From Acidobacteriaceae bacterium (GTDB lineage: Bacteria > Acidobacteriota > Terriglobia > Terriglobales > Acidobacteriaceae): DNA of 7,677 bases. The stretch is taken from the NCBI GenBank assembly GCA_003135495.1, contig PLBX01000342.1:7846-15522 (forward strand), read 5' to 3'. Below the pieces are notes generated by a model. That model saw nothing but the letters and a program-made list of their open reading frames with translations, made no database searches and was not told the origin of the DNA. Of the stretch, positions 1 through 6,515 are shown piece by piece (position 1 is the first letter of the stretch; each line of letters opens with the position of its first letter). The position numbers and the translations under genes are program-made.

Positions 1-1233
1 AAGATCCTCAACGTCGAAAAGGCGCGCTACGACAAGATGCTGGCGCATGAAGAAATTCGTGCCATGATTACGGCGCTGGGCACGGGTATATCGAAAGAAG
101 ACTTCGATCCGACGAAAGTTCGCTACGGCAAGATCATTTTGATGACCGACGCGGACGTGGACGGCTCGCACATCCGGACGCTGCTGCTGACGTTCTTCTT
201 CCGGCACATGCAGGAGCTGATCAAGCGCAACAATGTTTATATTGCGCAGCCTCCGCTATTCGGGATTAAGAAGGGCAAGACGCATCAGTACATTAAGAAC
301 GAACATGAATTTGTGAAGGTGATGGTGAAGCGGGCTTCGGAAGGGCTGATCGTCCGTTACGGAGACGGTGCGGCCAAGATAGAAGGCGCGGCTTTGACCA
401 AGTTCATTACCGTGCTGAATGAGTATCTTGGCTTTTTGGACAAGCTGAACAAGCGCATTCGGGTCGAGGAAATTACCAGCCTGTTGCCGAAATTCGACCT
501 CGCGAAACGGGTTGACTTTGAGGGAGATAAGAAGACTCCGCCTAAGAAGATTGAAAAACTCGAGAAGGAACTGAAGCGGTTGCAGAAAGATTTGAAGTTG
601 AAGAGTGTGGAGACGCGCTTTGACGAAGAACATAATCTTTGGGCGGTCCACTTCGTGAACTCGCAGGGCGCGGAGCATGTCATCAACTGGGAACTGGCTT
701 CGACTCCGGAATGCCGACAGGTGATTGCGAAGTTTAAGCAGATTGAGCAGTATCTGGAGCCGCCCTTTGTGGTGGAGAGTTTGCCCAGGGCGGCAAGGAC
801 GGCGACTGGGGCGGGCAAAGACGAAGAAGAGAATGACGAGGCGGGCGAGAGCGCGGACGCCGACGAAAATTTGAGCGCGGCTGAGGGCACAGAATCTGAG
901 AAGGCGCAGAAGAAATCTGGCAAGGCTCCGGCGCGTCGCGGGAAAGAGCCGGAGATCGTCGAAAAGAATACTGCTCGCGAGCTTTTTGACTATGTTCTGA
1001 ATGAAGGGCGCAAGGAGTACATTGTCCAGCGTTATAAGGGTCTGGGAGAAATGACGGCCGAGCAGCTCTGGGAGACGACTATGGATCCGGAGCGGCGGAC
1101 GCTTCTGCAAGTTCGACTCGAAGATATTGCGGAGTGCGAGACTATTTTTACTACGCTGATGGGCGAGGATGTGGAGGCGCGTCGGAAGTTTATTGAGGAC
1201 AACGCGCTGGACGTTAAGAATTTGGATATTTAA
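1..1233 (+). CDS. gyrB: DNA gyrase subunit B, 3' portion (5' end outside window)
   Basis: GyrB is the ATPase and DNA-cleavage partner of GyrA in the cytoplasmic topoisomerase that introduces negative supercoils. The frame is open from base 1 without a start, so this is the C-terminal part, about 410 codons ending in TAA at 1231-1233. The TOPRIM magnesium-binding motif DADVDG is at 148-165, within [16 protein letters not shown]. The strongly conserved QRYKGLGEM lies near 1027-1053, followed by [10 protein letters not shown], and the protein ends [10 protein letters not shown], close to the E. coli GyrB end. Between TOPRIM and QRYKGLGEM there is a long insert as in E. coli-type GyrB, which argues against ParE. 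The insert contains a Lys/Glu-rich probable coiled coil (about 535-615) and a low-complexity acidic-then-basic stretch (about 787-957) that E. coli GyrB lacks. Identification is secure; only the lineage is uncertain. Confidence 0.98.
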   Translation, partial: KILNVEKARYDKMLAHEEIRAMITALGTGISKEDFDPTKVRYGKIILMTDADVDGSHIRTLLLTFFFRHMQELIKRNNVYIAQPPLFGIKKGKTHQYIKNEHEFVKVMVKRASEGLIVRYGDGAAKIEGAALTKFITVLNEYLGFLDKLNKRIRVEEITSLLPKFDLAKRVDFEGDKKTPPKKIEKLEKELKRLQKDLKLKSVETRFDEEHNLWAVHFVNSQGAEHVINWELASTPECRQVIAKFKQIEQYLEPPFVVESLPRAARTATGAGKDEEENDEAGESADADENLSAAEGTESEKAQKKSGKAPARRGKEPEIVEKNTARELFDYVLNEGRKEYIVQRYKGLGEMTAEQLWETTMDPERRTLLQVRLEDIAECETIFTTLMGEDVEARRKFIEDNALDVKNLDI

Positions 1234-1273
1234 GATTGCGTAGTTGCAGCATGTGGCTGATCTGTTTTTGAAA

Positions 1274-1308
1274 CGGACAGGTCAAAGGCTGCGGACAGGA
1301 GTGTCCGC
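1274..1308. repeat. Palindromic repeat element overlapping the 3' end of the protease gene
   Basis: GCGGACA at 1291-1297 and TGTCCGC at 1302-1308 form a perfect 7-bp inverted repeat around GGAG. CGGACAGG occurs twice in direct orientation (1274-1281 and 1292-1299). The element sits between convergent gyrB and the CPBP gene, where REP-like elements and bidirectional terminators are common. There is no clean T-run directly behind the stem, so a terminator role is only possible. I recall similar palindromes as dispersed repeats in Acidobacteriota genomes, but cannot verify this here. Confidence 0.6.
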
Positions 1309-2337
1309 TCCACACGAACTCGCGCAACGCGACTTGTAGATACGATCGAAGGCTAGCCACAGTCCCGCGATGATGCCGAACACAAGGTAGCTTCCTTCGG
1401 GGCCGACTGAGCCTCCGGATAACCAGACGGGGCCGTGCAGGGTGGAGTTGAGCAGGTGGCCTGGAAGGAGGGCTCCGCTGTCGGGAACGGAGTAGAGAAA
1501 GGTTTCGCCCCAATCCCAAGCCATGTGAAAGCCTACGGCCCACCAGAGGTTTCCGGTGCGACGCAGCGTCAGGCAGAGGAAAAAACCGATCAAACCAGCC
1601 GCGATGAGTCCTGTTTTGGCTTCGCCCGGGTTGCTTTTGTGAATGTATCCGAATGCTACTGATAGAAAAACGGCCGCGGGCCAAAAATTAATTCCACGCG
1701 ATAGAACCCATTGCGAGTAGCCGCGGAGAAGGAATTCCTCGAAGAGGGCGGTGAGCAGAAAAAGCGCGCCATGATAGGCGGCAAACTTCATAATGCGGGT
1801 TCCGTGCAGAGCTAGCGAACCGAATTCAAAAGCGCCCGCGACGTGCAGTGCGAACATCAGCGCGCTGATTCCCGCTATGCCCCAAAGGGAGCCTATCCAG
1901 AAATTTCGGCGGAAGATGCGCTGGGGAGGTAATCCGAAGTCGCCGAAGGGGCGGCCTTCGATGCGCGTCATGGCGAAGGCGGGCAAGATGGCGGCGAGCA
2001 TCATGCTTGCCTCCACTATTAAGCGCCACCAGGCTGAGTTGAAATTGGATTGGAGTGACGCTAGCAGCCAACCTTCTAACTGGAAAACAATCCAGACCAT
2101 CGCCAAATAGGCCAGCCAGCGCGGGAATGCGTAAAGGCCATCTGGTCCCGCGAAAACTGAGCGCAGCGTGAAATGGTGACGGGCTGGCGAGGCCGATGAC
2201 GATGACGAGGCCGCTAACGATGATGATGACGTGAGCGAAGAAGGAGTCGAAGAGTTGGGTGGGGAGGAGTCGGTTTCGCGCGAGATCGCGGCTGGATCTG
2301 ATTCCGGGAAAGAAGATGATAATCGGTTGTTATCCAT
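1282..2337 (-). CDS. CPBP-family intramembrane metalloprotease
   Basis: This 351-residue polytopic membrane protein has the three signatures of the CPBP (CAAX protease and bacteriocin-processing, formerly Abi) family: EEFLLRG with Glu200, Glu201 and Arg205; FGYIH with Phe229 and His233; and HMAWD with His271 and Asp275. In characterised members these Glu and His residues bind the catalytic metal inside the membrane. Hydrophobic segments lie at about 74-95, 105-123, 147-170, 186-200, 218-232, 243-257, 262-273 and 318-330. Residues 24-50 are almost all Ser, Ala, Thr and Pro, an odd cytoplasmic or disordered tail not needed for the fold. The ATG at 2337 has no clear Shine-Dalgarno, but no better start precedes the first membrane segment. 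The C-terminal residues after about 335 and the TGA fall in a palindromic repeat, so the native end may have been replaced. The gene converges on gyrB with a 48-bp gap and diverges from the gene at 2421. Substrate is unknown. Confidence 0.9.
   Translation of the reverse strand: MDNNRLSSSFPESDPAAISRETDSSPPNSSTPSSLTSSSSLAASSSSSASPARHHFTLRSVFAGPDGLYAFPRWLAYLAMVWIVFQLEGWLLASLQSNFNSAWWRLIVEASMMLAAILPAFAMTRIEGRPFGDFGLPPQRIFRRNFWIGSLWGIAGISALMFALHVAGAFEFGSLALHGTRIMKFAAYHGALFLLTALFEEFLLRGYSQWVLSRGINFWPAAVFLSVAFGYIHKSNPGEAKTGLIAAGLIGFFLCLTLRRTGNLWWAVGFHMAWDWGETFLYSVPDSGALLPGHLLNSTLHGPVWLSGGSVGPEGSYLVFGIIAGLWLAFDRIYKSRCASSCGADTPVRSL
2187..2260 (-). repeat. Low-complexity triplet tract encoding the Ser-rich tail of the protease
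   Basis: On the + strand this is a run of imperfect GAT/GAC/GAG triplets (GATGACGATGACGAGG near 2195, GATGATGATGACG near 2220). On the coding minus strand they read TCA/TCG serine codons. Slippage would change the length of the Ser tract without breaking the frame. It lies in the predicted non-membrane N-terminus of the CPBP protein. Confidence 0.65.
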
Positions 2338-2347
2338 CTTTAGTTAA

Positions 2348-2378
2348 TATCCAGTGCGAGTTAGCGTTATCCAGTGCG
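2348..2378. promoter_or_regulatory. Two exact 11-bp direct repeats in a divergent promoter region (candidate operator)
   Basis: TATCCAGTGCG occurs at 2348-2358 and again at 2368-2378. The start-to-start distance is exactly 20 bp, about two helical turns, so both copies face the same side of the DNA. They fill much of the 83-bp gap between the divergent CPBP gene (start 2337) and the membrane-protein gene (start 2421). That arrangement is typical of a tandem binding site for a regulator of one or both genes. No convincing -35/-10 pair could be assigned. Regulator unknown. Confidence 0.5.
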
Positions 2379-2420
2379 TCTCCGACATGGTAAAACAGTT
2401 GGTCCTGCTTCGTTGGGTAC

Positions 2421-3662
2421 ATGTTGAGACGAGTTCTTGATTCCGCTGCTTTCCGCGGCCCGCAAATCGCGGCGGCGGGACTACTTCTTATCTACCTGCT
2501 GCAATGCGTATGGCTAGTCCATGTGCAAGTGAAGCAAGCGTTGCTGCCGGATTCCGACCAGGCGTTGCGGATGTACCAGGGGATCGAACAATGGAAGGGC
2601 GGCGCTATGGCGGGAACGCCAGAGTCGTTGCGAGCGGAAGCCGCTACGGGCGTGCCTTCCGCGGGCAGGGCTGGGCATTTACGCGTGTTAGACGGTTTTG
2701 ATCAAGACCGTTCGCCTCTGTATTATCTGCTCGCCGCTGTGCCGCTCCTCTTGCCTTTTAGTTCGAGATGGCCGGAATGGCTTGGGCCGTTTGCGGCGGC
2801 CGCGCCCCAGATGTTCTTTGGCGTGATGCTGGGAGCCTCGTTGTGGTATGTAGCGCGGCGCCTTTACGGCAACGCCGGAGGGTATATCGCTCTGGCTCTG
2901 TATTGCTTTTCGCCGGCGATGATCGTGAATACCGCGGGCGTGCAGAGTGTGGGAGAGATGGGAGGGCTGTGGGGATCATTTGGAATCATCTTCACGGGGA
3001 TAGCGGTGGCGCACACGCTGTATGCTCCGCGCGAGGTGCTGATCTGGAATTGGCGGCGTATCCTGCTCCTCGGATTGTCAATGGCCCTGGCAGTGGGAAA
3101 CCAGTTTTCTCTAGTAGTGCTGGTGTTGATAATTTTGCCGATCATGTTCTGGGTGGCGCCAGTGCGGCCAAAGGCGGCGCTTGCGGTCTGGACCATGGCG
3201 ATCGCAGTTGCAGGAGTGATAATTTTTGCCGCCTACTCTTTTGAGCCGGCGCTATTGTGGCAAGGGATGCTGCACGCACGTTGGATAAATTTCGAACCTG
3301 CCGCATTCAGCATGAGGATCGCATATGGCAGCGTGGTGCGATCGATCATGGCGGGAAGTCCGCCGCTTATCCTAGCGCTTCCTGTAGCCCTAGTTGCATA
3401 CTTTTCGTGGAAACGCGCACGCTATTTCGGCAACACCATTCCGCTGCTCATCGCTATATTATTTGTGATTTTGACGCTGAGCGCGGCTCGCTTTCCGGGA
3501 CAAGCATTCCGGTTGGGCACAGTTATGTTCCTGTTTGTCTTTGTTGCCGGATTGTTCGCCGATTTGCTGGAGACTCAACACTCGGAACTGGTGGCGGCAA
3601 GTCTTTGGGGAGTTCTGGGAGCGTCGGCACTATGGAACGTGTGGCAGTTACTGCGCCTCTGA
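2421..3662 (+). CDS. Polytopic inner-membrane protein, possible GT-C-type glycosyltransferase relative
   Basis: A 413-residue, strongly hydrophobic protein with roughly nine to eleven membrane segments, for example at about 17-37, 96-112, 125-145, 153-170, 183-199, 214-229, 230-247, 253-272, 314-329, 339-356, 366-381 and 391-408. A short first membrane helix is followed by a long presumably periplasmic loop holding Asp44 and Asp46 (LPDSDQALR) and then RSPLYYLLAAVPLLLP (97-112). That order, an acidic pair after helix 1 and a Pro-Leu-Tyr-Tyr motif opening the next helix, recalls GT-C lipid-linked-sugar glycosyltransferases of PMT/ArnT type. The resemblance is weak and no diagnostic motif proves it. 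ATG 2421 is the first possible start after an in-frame TAA at 2391; it has no good Shine-Dalgarno. The gene is divergent from the CPBP protease and shares the direct-repeat region with it. Coding is secure, function is not. Confidence 0.85.
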   Translation: MLRRVLDSAAFRGPQIAAAGLLLIYLLQCVWLVHVQVKQALLPDSDQALRMYQGIEQWKGGAMAGTPESLRAEAATGVPSAGRAGHLRVLDGFDQDRSPLYYLLAAVPLLLPFSSRWPEWLGPFAAAAPQMFFGVMLGASLWYVARRLYGNAGGYIALALYCFSPAMIVNTAGVQSVGEMGGLWGSFGIIFTGIAVAHTLYAPREVLIWNWRRILLLGLSMALAVGNQFSLVVLVLIILPIMFWVAPVRPKAALAVWTMAIAVAGVIIFAAYSFEPALLWQGMLHARWINFEPAAFSMRIAYGSVVRSIMAGSPPLILALPVALVAYFSWKRARYFGNTIPLLIAILFVILTLSAARFPGQAFRLGTVMFLFVFVAGLFADLLETQHSELVAASLWGVLGASALWNVWQLLRL

Positions 3663-3723
3663 AATTGTGACTTTTTAGCGACCTCAACGGGATTCGCAAG
3701 TTAAAATTAATTAACCTATAAGT

Positions 3724-3738
3724 AAGGAATTAATGATG
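3724..3738 (+). promoter_or_regulatory. Ribosome binding site deciding the start of the 3736 gene
   Basis: AAGGAA at 3724-3729 precedes two adjacent in-frame ATG codons at 3733 and 3736. The spacer is 3 nt to the first and 6 nt to the second, so the second ATG (3736) is the more likely initiator. Confidence 0.6.
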
Positions 3739-4398
3739 AGTAGCCCTGACACGAGCGCAGTATCGAAAACAATTTATGTTTCGCACACCGGCCTGCCGCT
3801 AAGTTTTGAATTCGAGTGGCCGTTCCGGCACGCTACGTCTGGCGCGGATTTTGACGTGCTGCATGCTGTCATTACATTGGAGAACTCGGGTGGACTACGG
3901 GCACTAGTGGCGGTGAATCTTTCAGTGACGTTGCGCGAGGTATTGCCTTCGCTTGAACCAGAGAATACGGAAGCTCCAGTGATTAATGCTTTGCGGAAGG
4001 AAGTGGACAACAAGCAGACGGAGTTTGTGAAGTCGGGAAAACTAGTGCCGCTGCCATTTTCCAGCAGGCATTACAACTTCAAACAGCAGCGCTGGGTCTT
4101 CGGCAAAGCGAGCGACGAGGAAATCGCAAGAGCGATTGAGCGAAAAGTTTATTGGCAGACCCGGGTGGTCGGCGGAGATGTCTGGCTCGGCGACCCGACC
4201 GAAGCTCTGTACCTCGATACTACGGCAGATCACATTGCGGAGATCGCCGCGGGACTAGAGAAGAGGAAATTGTTCACTCTAGTGCGGCGTTTCGCAACCG
4301 CGCTGCCCGCGCTGATGGATCAGAAAGAGCGGTTTGAATCGGAGATGTCGGAAGCACTGCATCAACTTGAGGAGAAGCATGCCTTTGAGCGCGGGTAG
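3736..4398 (+). CDS. Conserved-looking hypothetical cytoplasmic protein
   Basis: I do not recognise this protein. From ATG 3736 it has 220 residues, no signal peptide and no membrane segment, so it should be cytoplasmic. The N-terminal half alternates hydrophobic and polar residues (IYVSHTGLPLSFEFEWPF, then VLHAVITLENSGG and LRALVAVNLSVTLREVLPSL), suggesting a mostly beta domain. The middle contains an Arg/Trp-rich stretch (SRHYNFKQQRWVFGKAS) and the C-terminus is helical and charged (KRKLFTLVRRF, then QKERFESEMSEALHQLEEKH), probably a short coiled coil. Codon use is like its neighbours and the Shine-Dalgarno is good, so it is a real gene. It follows the membrane protein by 73 bp on the same strand and converges on the methyltransferase gene. 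A shared transcript with the membrane protein is possible, but nothing shows it. Confidence 0.88.
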   Translation: MSSPDTSAVSKTIYVSHTGLPLSFEFEWPFRHATSGADFDVLHAVITLENSGGLRALVAVNLSVTLREVLPSLEPENTEAPVINALRKEVDNKQTEFVKSGKLVPLPFSSRHYNFKQQRWVFGKASDEEIARAIERKVYWQTRVVGGDVWLGDPTEALYLDTTADHIAEIAAGLEKRKLFTLVRRFATALPALMDQKERFESEMSEALHQLEEKHAFERG

Positions 4399-4423
4399 AG
4401 GAAGAAGTTTTTCTTGATGCATG

Positions 4424-4442
4424 GCGCGGATTGTTACCGCGC
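4424..4442. terminator. GC-rich hairpin between convergent genes (possible bidirectional terminator)
   Basis: GCGCGG at 4424-4429 and CCGCGC at 4437-4442 form a perfect 6-bp stem around ATTGTTA. It lies in the 79-bp gap between the stop codons at 4398 (+) and 4478 (-). Neither side has a T-run, so it is at best a weak or factor-assisted terminator. GCGCGGA also recurs at 4439-4445 and 4468-4474. Confidence 0.35.
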
Positions 4443-4477
4443 GGAGTGTTGGTGTGCTGATCATACTGCGCGGATCG

Positions 4478-6019
4478 CTATTGTGCCGATACTTCGCAGC
4501 CGTCAATGCGGACCAAGTTATATCGTAGCAAGGTGCGCGTAGCTTCGAGGACGGAGGGTAGGTGAACGGCGCGTTCATGAAAGATTTTCAATAAGTCGAT
4601 CGCTGGAATGTGTCCTTTCTCTTCAACTTGATTGAGAATCTCTCTCTCCACATGATCGAGTTGATGCTTGATAGTTAATGCTTGTCCAAGCAAAGTAGCG
4701 GTTGTTTTCGCGCGGAGATCGCGTCCGGCGACGTGTGCGTCGAGAAGGGCTATGGGACCGGCAAGGCGCAGGGAACTGCGGTGAAGGATATCTGGCCAAC
4801 CGCCGATGCGTGTTGATCGTTCGGATAGAAAAGCTGCATCGATCTCGGCGCCGGCCGTGCGATGCGGCGGTGGGGACTGGTCGATACGCGACCACGGCGA
4901 CCCACATCGAACATCGCTCCATTGAAAAGAAATGAGGAGAGAGACCATGCGGACGTAGCCCTGCGATTGGAGATTGCGTGACCATTCTAGGGTGGAATCT
5001 AAAACGTCCTGATAGTCGTCCCCTTTTGAATGCCCGATGGCGTATTTAAGCGCACTGTGTTCTCCGAGACGGAGCATGTAAATGTCCATAGGAGCTCCGT
5101 TCAGCCATTCGCGGAGACGGTGGGTTAAAGGCTCCCGATCGCGCTCGCCGAGTTCGGTGACTATCTGTGCAATGCCGCCCGGGGCGAGGTGATGGGGTAA
5201 ACCAGCGACAATTCGCTTCTGCACATCCTCGCCGGAGGGTCCACCGTCACGAAACGTAAGATTATTCAGAGGCGAGGGCACGAAGGGAGGATTCGCCGTG
5301 ATCAGGTCAAAACGCCCGTTCCCTATGGGATCGAAGAGATCGCCCACTACCACTTCGAGATTAGCGGCTCCGGAGATCTGTGTATTAAAGCGCGTGCATT
5401 GAGCAGCGCGCGGATTGATATCGACGGCGAGAACGTGCTGCGTATGGCGCGTCGCCAGAAGAGCATGAATTCCCGAACCTGTGCATAAGTCGAGCGCGGA
5501 GGAAAATTTCCGGCGTGGAACGCAATTTAAGAGATTGCGGCTGTCGCGGCCTACACTCATTACATGATCATGGGGCGCGGTCGGATAGCCGGGATGAGGG
5601 AGTGCGGGCCATGCGTGGTCGGAAAAGATGAGTCGAGTGCCGGCAGGAAACAAGGAAGCGCGAGCGCGAGTGCGGCCGGTATCATCAACTTCCAGTAAAC
5701 CGCAACGCCTGAAAGTTTCACACTCCGACTGCGAGAATAACTGGCCTAGTTCGTTCCCCGGCAAACTTCCCTGTAAGAGAAAAAGGTCAATAGCCAGGGC
5801 GAGAGGATCGCGATTCGACAGTCGCTCTGAACGATAAACCGGGGAAGCGCGCCATTGCAGGTCTGTAAGATCTTTCAGGCCGAGCCGGTTGCCAACTAAT
5901 CTTTCGGAGTAACCCAAAGTAGCGAGCTTCAACATAATACTTTGCGCCGCGGGGATATCTTCCCGATTCAACACGAAGCTGGCACGCTCGGTCATAGACT
6001 GAAGTATGTCGCAATCCAC
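4478..6019 (-). CDS. SAM-dependent methyltransferase (MTS/HemK-like core with extra N- and C-terminal domains)
   Basis: This 513-residue protein has a class I methyltransferase core at about 155-330. SAM-binding motif I is LDLCTGSGIHAL (Asp177, Gly181, Gly183); the acidic residue after strand 2 is Asp200 in AVDIN; GDLFD (Asp227) follows; the catalytic NPPF is at 243-246 in DLITANPPFVP. NPPF/NPPY is typical of enzymes that methylate amide or exocyclic nitrogens (PrmC/HemK, RsmC, RlmG, N6-adenine enzymes), so the substrate could be a protein glutamine, rRNA or DNA. A helical N-terminal region (about 1-150) and a C-terminal region (about 385-513) with winged-helix-like character (ILNQVEEKGHIPAIDLL) flank the core. 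I recall this three-part layout in uncharacterised actinobacterial methyltransferases. The first codon chosen is GTG at 6019; ATG at 5995 (MTERASF) is an alternative, and neither has a strong Shine-Dalgarno. The gene stands alone and ends TAG. No restriction partner is visible. Confidence 0.9.
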   Translation of the reverse strand: MDCDILQSMTERASFVLNREDIPAAQSIMLKLATLGYSERLVGNRLGLKDLTDLQWRASPVYRSERLSNRDPLALAIDLFLLQGSLPGNELGQLFSQSECETFRRCGLLEVDDTGRTRARASLFPAGTRLIFSDHAWPALPHPGYPTAPHDHVMSVGRDSRNLLNCVPRRKFSSALDLCTGSGIHALLATRHTQHVLAVDINPRAAQCTRFNTQISGAANLEVVVGDLFDPIGNGRFDLITANPPFVPSPLNNLTFRDGGPSGEDVQKRIVAGLPHHLAPGGIAQIVTELGERDREPLTHRLREWLNGAPMDIYMLRLGEHSALKYAIGHSKGDDYQDVLDSTLEWSRNLQSQGYVRMVSLLISFQWSDVRCGSPWSRIDQSPPPHRTAGAEIDAAFLSERSTRIGGWPDILHRSSLRLAGPIALLDAHVAGRDLRAKTTATLLGQALTIKHQLDHVEREILNQVEEKGHIPAIDLLKIFHERAVHLPSVLEATRTLLRYNLVRIDGCEVSAQ

Positions 6020-6044
6020 TGACCAACTTACATTAGACGAAAGC

Positions 6045-6054
6045 GCAAATTTGC
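6045..6054. promoter_or_regulatory. Perfect 10-bp palindrome upstream of the methyltransferase start
   Basis: GCAAATTTGC is self-complementary and lies 25 bp upstream of the GTG start at 6019, where an operator controlling that gene would be expected. A 10-bp palindrome can occur by chance; no repeat of it is seen elsewhere in the window. Confidence 0.3.
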
Positions 6055-6255
6055 CAGGATGGATTGTGGCCTAGAAATCGACGGCCGGGTTCGGCGCAGA
6101 AACAGCCTTTGGTGCGGGGAAGAGCGATCGGCCAAACCGGCCGAACGCGGAGGCCTGAGGGAGGTTGCACGCTCGCGGTATCCGTATGTACACACACATA
6201 AGTATGCAATCTCGAGTGATGACGGGAGGTTATAATTAGACAAGTAGCCATAGGA

Positions 6256-6279
6256 GACGCTCCACGGGCTCTCAGCGTC
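6256..6279. repeat. Inverted repeat, hairpin in the gene-poor region
   Basis: GACGCT at 6256-6261 and AGCGTC at 6274-6279 pair perfectly around a 12-nt loop. The stem starts 20 nt after a consensus-like TATAAT (6231-6236), so it could be the 5' hairpin of a short transcript. No good -35 box accompanies that TATAAT. Confidence 0.35.
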
Positions 6280-6329
6280 AATGACTTAGGCAGCTTTCCG
6301 ACTAACGATCCTATGCGGCAAATGTATTT

Positions 6330-6343
6330 ATGTTAGATAACAT
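6330..6343. promoter_or_regulatory. 6-2-6 inverted repeat, candidate operator
   Basis: ATGTTA and TAACAT are perfect inverted arms separated by GA. The site is in the AT-rich half of the gap, about 170 bp upstream of the 6516 gene. Compact symmetric sites like this are typical of dimeric helix-turn-helix regulators; no regulator is identified. Confidence 0.35.
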
Positions 6344-6432
6344 CTCAAAGTATTAAATCGCCATAACCAGCGTCTATCTTGCAATCCATCCCGTAAGAAT
6401 GCCGGTTAAAAAGTTGAGGACGAATAATTATA

Positions 6433-6484
6433 TTGACTTAATAATACATAGGATTCTATTGTTGTCGTGCAGCACTTTTATAAT
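6433..6484 (+). promoter_or_regulatory. Predicted promoter(s) of the 74-aa protein gene
   Basis: Two overlapping possibilities. TTGACT (6433-6438) with TATTGT (6457-6462), spacer 18 bp, has a good -35. A perfect -10 TATAAT at 6479-6484 has only a poor -35 around 6456-6461. Either would give a short leader before the AAGGAG at 6502-6507. The surrounding DNA is AT-rich, as expected for a promoter. Confidence 0.5.
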
Positions 6485-6501
6485 GAACTTATGATGGGAC
6501 T

Positions 6502-6508
6502 AAGGAGT
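6502..6508 (+). promoter_or_regulatory. Strong Shine-Dalgarno of the 6516 gene
   Basis: AAGGAGT at 6502-6508 is near-consensus and ends 7 nt before ATG 6516. It supports both the reality and the start of the small gene. Confidence 0.8.
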
Positions 6509-6515
6509 AACGGTC

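Larger units (their letters stand above)
6020..6515. other. Gene-poor region with several inverted repeats
   Basis: About 500 bp without a convincing gene. The few open frames on the minus strand have no Shine-Dalgarno and an unlikely composition. The left half (to about 6180) is GC-rich, the right half AT-rich. Inverted repeats seen are GCAAATTTGC at 6045-6054, TCGGCC/GGCCGA at 6128-6144, TATGT/ACATA at 6185-6200, GACGCT/AGCGTC at 6256-6279 and ATGTTA/TAACAT at 6330-6343. A lone TATAAT is at 6231-6236. I found no tRNA or known riboswitch pattern. It probably holds the divergent promoters of the methyltransferase and the 6516 gene. Confidence 0.6.

Noticed and set aside
256..1110. Long open frame (284 codons) on the minus strand opposite gyrB
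   Set aside because: It lies wholly antisense to certain gyrB coding sequence, is rich in Leu/Arg/Phe as expected of a shadow frame, and has no recognisable domain.
1234..1270. Intrinsic terminator directly after gyrB (CAGC/GCTG with a nearby T5 run)
   Set aside because: The stem is only 4 bp and the T-run is offset by several bases; not convincing.
1435..2110. Plus-strand open frames inside the protease gene
   Set aside because: They are antisense to the CPBP gene, whose three catalytic motifs prove the minus frame.
2768..3670. Plus-strand frames of 158 and 137 codons within the membrane-protein gene
   Set aside because: They are shifted-frame shadows; the main frame has regular membrane helices throughout and no frameshift is needed.
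6185..6200. Short AC dinucleotide run as a microsatellite
   Set aside because: Only about four to five units and non-coding, too short to suggest phase variation; kept only as a small inverted repeat.
6028..6281. Two overlapping open frames on the minus strand (71 and 82 codons) upstream of the methyltransferase
   Set aside because: No Shine-Dalgarno, composition rich in Arg/Ser/Pro/Cys with no domain, and they overlap each other in different frames.
6020..6515. tRNA or CRISPR array in the gene-poor region
   Set aside because: No T-arm-like GTTCRANNC with matching acceptor stem, and no regularly spaced repeat.
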